NCBI RefSeq assembly: GCF_014529625.1
Contig: NZ_CP076039.1
Location: 1,860,001 to 1,924,000, forward strand
Length of the DNA stretch: 64,000 nucleotides
Source: Candidatus Pelagisphaera phototrophica
Lineage (GTDB): Bacteria; Verrucomicrobiota; Verrucomicrobiia; Opitutales; Opitutaceae
Direction: 5' to 3'
Positions 17,191 through 25,226 of this stretch are shown one piece after another (the first letter of the stretch is position 1; each line of letters opens with the position of its first letter). Position numbers and translations under genes: made by a program. The notes beneath the pieces are model-generated. The model did no database searches. It was given only the letters and a program-made list of their open reading frames with translations, and had not been told where the DNA came from.

Positions 17191-17505
17191 TTGTTCCTAG
17201 AGTGGTACGAATTCCGATTGGATTAAGTTCAGAGCTATGTACCGAGCATATTCTGGATCAGTATTGGACAGGAAAGGGCTCTTTGGGGGAGTGATTTTAG
17301 CAACCGGAAATGATTTCTGTGCGTATTAGTGGGTAGATATATTGAATGAAGTGCCAACAGGGTGCGTCTTAAGGGTGTACATCTTTGGTTTAAGGCGAAT
17401 TTCAAAACGAGAAACGCTCGAAAAAGTCAGTTCACGGGAAAAAGGGATAGGAGGAAAAAGTTGGGAACTTTAATCAAAGAGAGACGTCAGAAAGGCCAAA
17501 TTGCT

Positions 17506-18108
17506 ATGTCAACTAAAGCGCAGGAAGTAGCCTTGGACAAAGTACTTGTTGCACGGTTCAAAGACGGGGACGAGGCTGCCTTCGAGGAGATGGTAAGCCG
17601 TTATTGGGATCGGATCTATGCAATGGTTCTGCAACTGCTTAGAAATTCGCAGGATGCGGAAGAAGTAACCCAAGACGCGTTTATTAGGGCCCACCGTGGG
17701 CTGGAAAACTTTCGTGGGGATTCCAGTTTTTCGACCTGGCTCTATCAGATAGCGACGAACTTGGCTCGGAATCGGTACTGGTACTGGTTTCGGAGAAAGC
17801 GGGATAAGTCTGTGTCTTTCGACCAGAAGGTCGGAGGAGATTCAGACACGACGCTGGCGGAAATTTTCCAGGCTGACATCGAGACGCCTCAAAATATCGC
17901 CGTCACTAATGAATTCCAGGAACGTGTTTCGGCCGCGATGGAGCTTTTGAACGTCAAACATCGAGAGGTTCTTGTGCTTAGGAACGTCAAAAGCCTTTCG
18001 TACGAGGAGATTGCCGATCAATTGGGAATTAGTATCGGCACGGTCAAAAGCCGTATCGCCAGAGCCCGCGAAAGCTTGCGTGATCGGCTCGGAAATGAAC
18101 TTTTATGA
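17506..18108 (+). CDS. ECF-type RNA polymerase sigma factor (RpoE-like)
   Basis: A 200-residue sigma-70 family factor with only regions 2 and 4. Region 2 runs LVARFKDGDEAAFEEMVSRY to the -10-reading segment (AEEVTQDAFIRAHRGL, FSTWLYQIATNLARN). Region 4 has the helix-turn-helix YEEIADQLGISIGTVKSRIARARESL. I start it at the ATG at 17506 (AAAGG 10 bp upstream), because the 48 codons in front are basic and low-complexity. Its stop overlaps the start of the next gene (ATGA), so the pair is translationally coupled, as is usual for ECF sigma/anti-sigma pairs. Confidence 0.93.
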   Translation: MSTKAQEVALDKVLVARFKDGDEAAFEEMVSRYWDRIYAMVLQLLRNSQDAEEVTQDAFIRAHRGLENFRGDSSFSTWLYQIATNLARNRYWYWFRRKRDKSVSFDQKVGGDSDTTLAEIFQADIETPQNIAVTNEFQERVSAAMELLNVKHREVLVLRNVKSLSYEEIADQLGISIGTVKSRIARARESLRDRLGNELL

Positions 18109-18800
18109 ATAAAAAGCGCTTCACAGAGTTGGTGAACCTGTACTTGGACGACGAAATCTGTTCTTGGGATCTTTCTGATCTTATGGAGGAGACTCGGATG
18201 AATCTGGAGCGGCAAAAGGTATTTCTCGACCACTGTCGCATACATAAAGCGTGCTCTCTTCTCGGAGATTCCTTCGAGGCGAGAAGAAGCAAGCGTAGTT
18301 TCAAGCAGGTCGCTTACGCTGTGGGTGGACTCGCGGCGGCATTTGCGCTTCTAGGAATGGCGGGTAGAAATCTGTTGCCCATGCTGGATGGTCCGACTGC
18401 GCCGCCTGCGATCGTTCAAAGTGGACCCTCGGGTGGCAGCACGCTTTTCTTTCCTGAAATTGCCTCGTCTGAAGTGGCGACCCCGCGATTCTTCAAGGTG
18501 AATGAGCAACCACGAAGTGAATACGTAGGAGTTTCTAGCTTTGGCAATTTGAGAAGCGAGAATACTGGAAACAGGAACGATCGACTCGTCTTAAGCCCTT
18601 CGCAGGACCAGTACGGATTGAATGCTGTGAATCTTTTTTCGGAAGAACTTTTGGATCTGGGAGCGTTAGAACTACAGGATCCTTTTAATGCCTTCAACGA
18701 AATGAACTCTGCTCCTCTCAGCTTTTCTAAAGCGGCCTTTTCTTTGGGGACTAGTTTTGAAAAAGCTACCGTACGAGATAGCCGCAAAAATATGAAGTAG
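18105..18800 (+). CDS. Probable membrane anti-sigma factor partner
   Basis: A 231-residue protein. Its N-terminus RFTELVNLYLDDEICSWDLS and the DHCRIHKAC stretch (~42-50) recall the zinc anti-sigma fold, although a full HxxxCxxC is not evident. One membrane helix lies at ~67-87 (VAYAVGGLAAAFALLGMAG). The rest is a ~145-residue Ser/Asn/Pro-rich extracytoplasmic part with no known domain. The 4-bp overlap with the sigma gene gives the main support for the role. What signal it senses is not visible. Confidence 0.7.
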   Translation: MNKKRFTELVNLYLDDEICSWDLSDLMEETRMNLERQKVFLDHCRIHKACSLLGDSFEARRSKRSFKQVAYAVGGLAAAFALLGMAGRNLLPMLDGPTAPPAIVQSGPSGGSTLFFPEIASSEVATPRFFKVNEQPRSEYVGVSSFGNLRSENTGNRNDRLVLSPSQDQYGLNAVNLFSEELLDLGALELQDPFNAFNEMNSAPLSFSKAAFSLGTSFEKATVRDSRKNMK

Positions 18801-18833
18801 GTAGCCTACGCCTTTTGGATAGGTTATCTGATG

Positions 18834-19451
18834 CTAGCCCAGTGCGGCTTTTATCATCGCTTCGGTACTAACGTTGGGACCGAGTTTCTCAACTACTTTG
18901 GAAATCGCTTTTTTGGCATCGATTTGCTTGTAGCCAAGTGCTTGGAGGGCTAGAGCCGCATCTTCGAGTTTAGATGATTCCTCTGATTCGGCGGATACAG
19001 ACTGGTTTCCTGAGGTTAGGTCTATCGATTGGCTAGCTGAAGCAAAAATAGTGAGCTTGTCCTTAAGCTCTATGATAATCCTCTCTGCGGTCTTTTTTCC
19101 AATCCCCGGTGTTTTTGCGAGGAGATTTGCGTCTTCGCTGGAAATCGCAGAAATGAGATTTCCGAGGGGAAGCTTGCTCATGAGGCTGATTGCCACTTTG
19201 GGTCCGACACCGGAAACTTTCTCGATTACAAGCGCAAAAAAGTCGCGGTCATTTTCTTCCCAAAATCCGTAGAGCGCTTGCGAGTCTTCGCGGTAAACTG
19301 CGTGCGTGTGGAGGATTACGATCTCCCCATTTTGAGGAAGCTTCTCAGCTGTGGTAACGGGAATATTGACTGCGTATCCAATTCCTCCTGCAGAGATAAT
19401 CGCTGAAAGAGGTGTTGCTTTGAGCAGTTTGCCTTCAATAAGGACAATCAT
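18834..19451 (-). CDS. ruvA: Holliday junction branch migration protein RuvA
   Basis: A 205-residue protein starting MIVLIEGKLLKATPLSAIIS. The N-terminal OB fold includes GGIGYAVNIP. The two helix-hairpin-helix DNA-binding motifs are VSGVGPKVAISLMS (~80-93) and TPGIGKKTAERIIIELK (~114-130). A flexible Ser/Glu linker leads to the RuvB-binding domain (EDAALALQALGYKQIDAKKAI). It binds four-way junctions and directs RuvB. It is the last gene of a tight dapA-dapB-ruvA cluster, 2 bp after dapB. Confidence 0.97.
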   Translation of the reverse strand: MIVLIEGKLLKATPLSAIISAGGIGYAVNIPVTTAEKLPQNGEIVILHTHAVYREDSQALYGFWEENDRDFFALVIEKVSGVGPKVAISLMSKLPLGNLISAISSEDANLLAKTPGIGKKTAERIIIELKDKLTIFASASQSIDLTSGNQSVSAESEESSKLEDAALALQALGYKQIDAKKAISKVVEKLGPNVSTEAMIKAALG

Positions 19452-19453
19452 GC

Positions 19454-20179
19454 CTACTTAAGTCCGAGAACATCCCGGATAGAGTATACGCCGGCTTCTT
19501 TACCGAATGCCCACTCAGCGGCTCTAATGGCGCCGCGAGCAAAAATTGTGCGACTGGATGCCCTGTGAATGAGTTCGACTCTCTCTCCGATATCCGCGAA
19601 TATGACGCTATGATCGCCCACTACGTCACCGCCTCTAAGTGAGTGCATGCCAACCTCTCGCTCTCCGCGTTCTCCTAGAATTCCTTCGCGGCCGTTTTGA
19701 AGATCGTCGTAGCTGAGGTTGCGTGGCCCCAGTACGGATTCGGCTAGCATGAGGGCCGTTCCACTGGGAGCGTCCTTTTTCATGTTGTGATGCATCTCGG
19801 TGATCTCCGCGTTACACGATAGAGGCAGAATTTCCGCGGCCTTTTCTGTAAGGTAGCAGAGCAGGTTGACTCCAATGGAATAGTTTCCTGCCCAGACAGT
19901 GGGCATAGCTTGGGCGATTTTAAGCAATTTCGCACGCTGTTCCTGGGTGTGACCCGTCGTTCCGCAGATCACGACTTTACCTAACTCCGCAGCAGCTTCG
20001 AAAACGCTTTGCGTGACGGTGTGAAAGGAAAAGTCGATCACGACATCAGAGTCGCTAAGCGCTGCCTTTAGATCGTCTCCGATATCCACTTCCCCTGTGA
20101 TTGTGTGACCCGAACTCGCGGCTTCATCCGCAATCGCGGCACCCATCCGACCTTTAAATCCGTTGATGCAAATGTTCAT
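19454..20179 (-). CDS. dapB: 4-hydroxy-tetrahydrodipicolinate reductase
   Basis: A 241-residue enzyme reducing hydroxy-tetrahydrodipicolinate with NAD(P)H in lysine/diaminopimelate synthesis. The NGFKGRMG dinucleotide loop is at ~6-13, the family GTTGHT at ~94-99, and the signature EMHHNMKKDAPSGTA (~151-165) contains the catalytic His pair and Lys. Three bp separate it from dapA upstream, so the two form an operon. Confidence 0.97.
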   Translation of the reverse strand: MNICINGFKGRMGAAIADEAASSGHTITGEVDIGDDLKAALSDSDVVIDFSFHTVTQSVFEAAAELGKVVICGTTGHTQEQRAKLLKIAQAMPTVWAGNYSIGVNLLCYLTEKAAEILPLSCNAEITEMHHNMKKDAPSGTALMLAESVLGPRNLSYDDLQNGREGILGERGEREVGMHSLRGGDVVGDHSVIFADIGERVELIHRASSRTIFARGAIRAAEWAFGKEAGVYSIRDVLGLK

Positions 20180-20182
20180 GTT

Positions 20183-21097
20183 CTAAGCGATTTGGTTTGC
20201 GTTCGCATTAGCGATTACGGACGAGAGGCTTTCCAATATTGTTTGCCGGTTTTCTGGACTTGCGTTGCAAAGGGGTAGGCGAACGCGGTCGGTGGAAAAG
20301 ATTTCGAGCTTTTTAAGACAGATCTTCACAGGAACAGGACTCGGCTCAATAAAAAGATCTCTGAATAATGGATACAGCTCGCGGTGAACCTCCGACGCTC
20401 CTTTCAGGTCTCCACTCAATGCGGTAGTGACAAGCTCAGTCACTTCTGCAGGTAGAACATTGGACGCTACTGAAATGACTCCATCGGCTCCAGATGCTAT
20501 GAACGAAAGAGTAAGTCCATCATCGCCACTGAGGACTGTGATGTCGTCCCCTAGCGCGGATTTGAGTTCATCGACTCTGCTTACTTCTCCGCCGGACTCC
20601 TTAATGTGGCGAATGTTCGGATGCTTCGACAAGAGCCTTTCCACAGTCGCGATTGAAATATCAACGATACAACGACCCGGAATTGAGTAGAGAATAATCG
20701 GCTTGTCCGTTTCTTGGGCGATTGCCGAGAAGTGTTGAAAAATTCCCTCCTGGGTGGGCTTATTGTAATAGCCGGTTACGTGCAGCGTGCCGTCAGCACC
20801 TGCGGCGTCAGCATGCTTTGTCAAAGAGATCGCTTCCCGAGTAGAGTTGGATCCGGAGCCTGCGATAACGGGCAGACGGCCTTTGGCGGATTCTACTACG
20901 ATTTCAACCACCTCACCATGCTCCTCATGATTAAGGGTGGGGGACTCGCCAGTGGTTCCCATGGGCAGCAAACCTTGGATGCCACCTGAAATTTGCCGTT
21001 CGACAAACTTTTGTAGATCTTCGATTGCGAGCGTGCCATCGTCATTAAACGGAGTGGCCATCGCAGTGATGGATCCTGTGAATCGTGTATCAGTCAT
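20183..21097 (-). CDS. dapA: 4-hydroxy-tetrahydrodipicolinate synthase
   Basis: A 304-residue class I aldolase of the DapA/NAL family. GTTGESPTL (~48-56) holds the Thr of the proton relay, YYNKPTQEG (~135-143) the Tyr and HIKESGGEVSR (~165-175) the Schiff-base Lys. It condenses pyruvate with aspartate semialdehyde at the start of the lysine/DAP branch. The direct neighbour dapB supports DapA over other family members. The gene starts at the ATG at 21097. Confidence 0.97.
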   Translation of the reverse strand: MTDTRFTGSITAMATPFNDDGTLAIEDLQKFVERQISGGIQGLLPMGTTGESPTLNHEEHGEVVEIVVESAKGRLPVIAGSGSNSTREAISLTKHADAAGADGTLHVTGYYNKPTQEGIFQHFSAIAQETDKPIILYSIPGRCIVDISIATVERLLSKHPNIRHIKESGGEVSRVDELKSALGDDITVLSGDDGLTLSFIASGADGVISVASNVLPAEVTELVTTALSGDLKGASEVHRELYPLFRDLFIEPSPVPVKICLKKLEIFSTDRVRLPLCNASPENRQTILESLSSVIANANANQIA

Positions 21098-21209
21098 TTT
21101 TCATCGCAGTATAGGAGGGGGGTTCCGAGTTCCAATATGATTTATATACTCGGTCAACTATTTAGGTCCTCAAAGGTTAGAATTATCAAAACTTAGTAAA
21201 AACAAAACG

Positions 21210-22313
21210 ATGTCCTTAGAAATATTCGATGAACTATTGCTGCTCACCGTGTAAAATGGAGCGAGTGACATAGTTATAAAGTCTGACAAGCCAATTTTAT
21301 CGCGAATAAATGGGGGCTAGAAGAAGTTGACATGCCTTCCATCGAAGGGGAAGACGCCCTCGCATTTGTGGAAGAGAGCTTACCTTCCAACTTTCGCGAG
21401 GTTTGGGATATGGAAGGACAGGTCGGTTTTGCGTACTTTCTCGTCCAAGCGGGTCGTTATCGTGTGAACGCCTTTTTGCAGTGTGGATCCGTTTCCATTG
21501 TGTTCCGCCATATCAAAAGCAAGATCCCAAATTTTGAAGAGCTGAATCTAGACAAGAAGACTCTCACCCAGTTTATCGAAGCGAAGGATGGGATCGTTCT
21601 ACTCTGTGGCGCTAGTGGATCGGGAAGGAGCGCCACGATGGCTTGTCTTCTGAATCATTTGAACCACACGGCGGAAAAGCATGTGGTCTCTCTGGAAGAC
21701 TCAGTTGAGTACAACTTCATCGACCATCAAAGCGTGTTCAACCAAAGAGAGATCGGCATGGATACGCTAAATTTCAAAAAGGCCCTTCGTGCGGTGCTGC
21801 TTAAGAATCCCTACATTATTATTATGGGGGAGACGCTTGAAGCGGGCACTTTCGATACGGCTATGTCTGCTGCGGAGACGGGTCACCTTGTTTTCACTAC
21901 ACTTCTCGCGGCCAGTGCGTAGCAGGCGATTCTTAGGCTTTTCGAATATTTTCCGCAGGAAAAGCAGGAACTTGTTTAGCGCGAGCTTTCCGATTCACTC
22001 CGATGCGTAATTGTACAAAAAAATACTTCCTTCGCTTGAAGAGGATAGCCGCGTTCCCGTGTAAGAAATCATGGTGGCGGACTCGGTTGTTCGCAGCACG
22101 ATCAAGGAGGGCAAATTTGATAAGATCCAAGCGCTTCTAGAGGTCTCCTCTGAAACGGGATATCGTTCCTTCAATAAGGACCTGTTCCGACTAGTGAAGG
22201 AGGTAAAGATCAGCAAGTGGGACGCGCTTAAAAAGTCTCCGAACCGCCAGGCTCTCGAAATGAATATAAAGGGGATCCTCCTTGGCGAAGGAAGCCGCAT
22301 TATTGGAAATTGA
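21210..22313 (+). pseudogene. PilT-type twitching ATPase pseudogene
   Basis: The full-length outline of a PilT/PilU-like ATPase can be followed: MSLEIFDELLLLTV, then NGASDIVIKSDKPI, the Walker A region GASGSGRSATMA, the Asp box SLEDSVEYNF, Walker B-like IIIMGET, and the C-terminal part GKFDKIQALL. It is broken by a TAA (21252-21254), a frameshift in the G-run near 21311-21316, TAG codons at 21920 and 21977, a frameshift in the A-run 22017-22023, and a TAA at 22062. The Walker A Lys is already Arg. It overlaps the 3' end of hemA by 14 bp, convergently. Confidence 0.9.
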
Positions 22314-23352
22314 CGATACCTCTGCTTTCAAGCATCTGCCAAATGGAAGCCGACTTCTGAGCCGCGATTTTTTCGCTGTGCTTGATGGCAGCTCTTCTTT
22401 CGCTTAAATTGTCCTTTGCGATTTTTGCGAGATCGTCTAGATTGTAGAGGTAGACGTTTTCAATCTCTTGGCAGGAGGCGTCCATATTCCTCGGGAGTCC
22501 GAGATCTATGAGAAAAAGGGGCCGGTTCTTTCGGGCGTCCATGTGCTTTGCAAGGGATCTTGCGTCTAGCAAAGGGGAGTCCGTTTCGGTAGAAGAAATA
22601 ATGATATCGTAGTCGTTCAGATAAGTTTCCAGTTCGCCTAATGCATGCGGATTTCCTCCCCATTTGTCCGCGATCTCATTGGCCCGTTCTGAATGGTGAC
22701 TAGCGACGCCGAAGTTGCTGGCTCCTCGGCTTTTCAATGCTTTAGCAGTCTTTTCCCCGATTTCGCCGGTTCCGACAACGAGAGCTGAGGTGTTCTTGAG
22801 CGATCCGAATATTTTCAGAGAAAGATCCACTGCCACATTGGAAATATTAATTTGACCCTCGCCGATTTGAGTTGAGTGGCGAATCAGCTTCGCGGCTTGG
22901 AATCCTTTCTGGACCATGCGATTAATCAATCGTCCTGAGTACCCAAGACGCTGGCAGGTGGCATAGGCCTTTTTAACTTGTCCGAATATCTCAGCCTCTC
23001 CGGTGATTTGCGACCGAAGTCCGGCGGAAACTTCGATTAAATGTTTTATCGCTTCCTGCCCAAATCGAATTCTAGCGTGGGATTCGATTTCTTCTCGTTG
23101 AACGTTATAAAATGAGGCCAACGTTTTGAATGCGATGGCACCGCCATTTTTTGGGTCGCTCGTTTTCGAATAAAGCTCGAACCGATTACATGTATTCAGA
23201 ATCAAAGATTCTTCTAGTAATGGTGAACGATGCAAGGCTTCGTAAAGCATCTTTATTTGTGCATCACCCAGTGAATACCGCTCCCGTTTCTCCAAGGATA
23301 CGGTTTCATGGTTGATGGTTATAAGCAATAGTTCACCTTGATACGTACTCAT
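22300..23352 (-). CDS. hemA: Glutamyl-tRNA reductase
   Basis: A 350-residue enzyme making glutamate-1-semialdehyde from Glu-tRNA, the first step of C5-pathway haem synthesis. The catalytic Cys is in LILNTCNRFELY (~51-62). The family motif ITGEAEIFGQVKKAYA is at ~116-131, and the NADPH Rossmann loop ALVVGTGEIGEKTAKAL at ~189-205. It is slightly shorter than the typical ~420 residues because the C-terminal dimerisation helix is shortened. Its ATG overlaps the stop of the upstream CcsA-like gene by 4 bp, as in many hemA/ccsA (hemX) pairs. Confidence 0.96.
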   Translation of the reverse strand: MSTYQGELLLITINHETVSLEKRERYSLGDAQIKMLYEALHRSPLLEESLILNTCNRFELYSKTSDPKNGGAIAFKTLASFYNVQREEIESHARIRFGQEAIKHLIEVSAGLRSQITGEAEIFGQVKKAYATCQRLGYSGRLINRMVQKGFQAAKLIRHSTQIGEGQINISNVAVDLSLKIFGSLKNTSALVVGTGEIGEKTAKALKSRGASNFGVASHHSERANEIADKWGGNPHALGELETYLNDYDIIISSTETDSPLLDARSLAKHMDARKNRPLFLIDLGLPRNMDASCQEIENVYLYNLDDLAKIAKDNLSERRAAIKHSEKIAAQKSASIWQMLESRGIVNFQ

Positions 23353-24212
23353 GGAGATCTAGCAGGTGGCGTGCTATCTAGAAGGAGCGACTCCTTTGCT
23401 TTGGGTTGATCAACTGCCTCAAGCGACAAGAGGGCTGTGGCAAATACGGCGATGCAGGTCCAGGAATATTGCTTGTAGGAAAGTGTCTGGCGGGATCTCA
23501 ATAGGATTAGGATTCCGTATGCGAACCAGACGACAATGGTAGTGCCTAGCTTGGAAAGATCCACGGATTCGGTTTCACGAAACCAGTAAACCGCTCCGAT
23601 TGCAAGTGACGCGGACAGTATGAAAAAACCGATGGCGAGCAGGCGGAAGTTGATCTGGGTTAGCTCGAATATCGAAGGCATGTAGGGGAAAAGACCCCCC
23701 ATCTTCTTTTGCTTCAAACTCCTGCTTTGCAGGAGGTACATGACGGAGGTAAGCGCTAGAATCCCAAATACTCCGTAACTGAAAAGGGCGAGGGCAGCGT
23801 GCGTCTCAATCCAGGGGGAATCTCCAAAAATCGTTACACGCGATGGACTATCCCAAGATCGGACTGTAAGTGAAAGTATAGAGAAAACGCTTGCGAAGGT
23901 GGATGTAAACATCCCCAGAAAACTGACGCGGAAAGCGGGTCCGACAAAGATGTAAAGAGCGATTGCGGACCATACCATGAACTGGACTAGCTCGAAGCGG
24001 TTCGAAAGTGGGCAGCCCCCATATTCGAGACCGCGTGTGTAAAGGCCGATCGTCTGAAGGATCCAGCCTAAGCTAACGAGCACGAGCGTGGAGGGCCGCT
24101 TCGCTTTTCGATGCAACTTAAGTGCAGTATAAGTCCTTAGCGCTGCGGCAACGACAAAAACAACAGTCGCTAGGAAAATCCACTGGCGGTCCTCAATTCC
24201 GAGAAGACTCAT
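23349..24212 (-). CDS. CcsA/HemX-type cytochrome c assembly membrane protein
   Basis: A 287-residue integral membrane protein with about eight hydrophobic helices. Family marks are WILQTIGLYTRGLEYGGCPL and the conserved His/Trp region ESLSLLVWSA-like FELVQFMVWSAIALY, then GDSPWIETHAALALFSYGVFGILA with the haem-ligand-type His. It belongs to the ABC-type/CcsA cytochrome c assembly family, often annotated HemX when next to hemA. It probably handles haem delivery for cytochrome c or tunes HemA; context supports either. Translationally coupled to hemA. Confidence 0.88.
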   Translation of the reverse strand: MSLLGIEDRQWIFLATVVFVVAAALRTYTALKLHRKAKRPSTLVLVSLGWILQTIGLYTRGLEYGGCPLSNRFELVQFMVWSAIALYIFVGPAFRVSFLGMFTSTFASVFSILSLTVRSWDSPSRVTIFGDSPWIETHAALALFSYGVFGILALTSVMYLLQSRSLKQKKMGGLFPYMPSIFELTQINFRLLAIGFFILSASLAIGAVYWFRETESVDLSKLGTTIVVWFAYGILILLRSRQTLSYKQYSWTCIAVFATALLSLEAVDQPKAKESLLLDSTPPARSP

Positions 24213-24244
24213 GGCAAACGTTCAGCGAGATTGGGAGTTTTCTC

Positions 24245-24346
24245 CTACTTGCTTTTTCTCGCAGCTTTCTGCTCCCGCTCAATTTTGCGAGATAGGTAGG
24301 CTTTACGCCTCTTTTGCTTCGTTTTTTTTCTGTGTTGTTGTCCCAT
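24245..24346 (-). CDS. Tiny basic MGQQH protein (33 aa)
   Basis: It reads MGQQHRKKTKQKRRKAYLSR then KIEREQKAARKSK and stop, so almost half the residues are K or R. I recognise this kind of very small MGQQH-starting basic protein as a recurrent conserved gene of Verrucomicrobia. Its composition suggests binding to RNA or the ribosome, which is inference. It is too short for most gene callers. AAGGACTGACC upstream on the minus strand gives a ribosome-binding site (AAGGA, 6-7 bp before the ATG). Confidence 0.75.
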   Translation of the reverse strand: MGQQHRKKTKQKRRKAYLSRKIEREQKAARKSK

Positions 24347-24532
24347 ATGGTCAGTCCTTTTGAAAGGTATCTAGATAATGATTAGAGTTGTTACGATGTG
24401 AAAGGCTTGGGTCAAGCTGCTAAGGGACCGGCACTTATCCTATCTACCAAAAAGGACGCTCAATAGTTCTAGCCCAGATTTCACCCGCACAAGGCAGCCT
24501 CCGCTATTTACTCATTCTTTTTCTAGAGGATG

Positions 24533-24925
24533 TTAGCTCGATTGCTCAGGAACTCGCATGGAAAACCGAGGAATCTGTACATGTACTCGCATCCCATCAT
24601 CGTCCACCCCGTGGAAACTGCCCATTGCTGAAGCATCGGTCGCTGACACATGAAAACTGTTGTAGGAGAAAGTTTCGCCCGGAACGAGATCTGGTTCTTT
24701 GCCTACGATCTTGTCCCCCTCGATGACCATCTTATCCCCGTCGGGTTTGTAAATAATCCACTTTCGGCCGAGCAGCTTCACCCTGCGGTCCGAATGGTTC
24801 GAAATGGTTAGATAGTAGACGAAAATATGAGGTGTTTCATCGGGAGTGCCAAAACTGCCATAGTTGTATTCCAGCTTGTCGAGGGTCACCTTGAGCCCGT
24901 CGAGGGCTAGCGATTGTTGACTCAT
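24533..24925 (-). CDS. apaG: ApaG domain protein
   Basis: A 130-residue ApaG-family (DUF525) protein with a fibronectin-III-like fold. Visible family blocks are FVYYLTISNHSDRRVKLLGR (~35-54), the WIIYKPDGDKMVIEGDKIVG stretch (~56-75), and PGETFSYNSFH followed by GSFHGVDDDG. ApaG has been linked to cobalt/magnesium homeostasis and Ap4A hydrolysis, but its biochemical role is unclear. It lies 7 bp after a thiG/thiS remnant on the same strand. Confidence 0.9.
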   Translation of the reverse strand: MSQQSLALDGLKVTLDKLEYNYGSFGTPDETPHIFVYYLTISNHSDRRVKLLGRKWIIYKPDGDKMVIEGDKIVGKEPDLVPGETFSYNSFHVSATDASAMGSFHGVDDDGMRVHVQIPRFSMRVPEQSS

Positions 24926-24932
24926 GTAGCGT

Positions 24933-25094
24933 TTAGCCGCCGGCGACGATCTTTACGATTTCCAGCGAGTCTCCCTCTTTAAATATGACGGCTTTCATCC
25001 ACTCTTTGCTGCTAAAATTGTCGGTGCCAATGAGCAGTCGTGAACTGAATTCGCGGTTTCCAATTGTGAGCGGTTCTGACAGATGAAAGGCCAT
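24933..25094 (-). pseudogene. ThiG N-terminus joined to ThiS C-terminus (remnant)
   Basis: From the ATG at 25094 the product begins SEPLTIGNREFSSRLLIGT, which is the start of thiazole synthase ThiG. After FSS it continues KEWMKAVIFKEGDSLEIVKI then VAGG-stop, which is the end of the sulfur carrier ThiS including its terminal Gly-Gly. About 53 residues in all, so neither enzyme core is present. An in-frame deletion between neighbouring thiG and thiS genes explains it. A few upstream codons extend the frame to 25139. Confidence 0.65.
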
Positions 25095-25226
25095 AAATTC
25101 AAGCGAGCATCGTATCGTGCCGTGGTCAGGGCAATTCAAATAGAAAAGTGAGAAGTATCACGGGCGAGGTAGAGCTGCAGTACGATTATGATTGAATGCC
25201 GTTCGAACTAGGGCGGTATTTCTGCC

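Noticed and set aside
21140-21210. Possible intact pilT start and promoter
   Set aside because: The gene behind it carries four stops and two frameshifts, so no functional CDS can be called.
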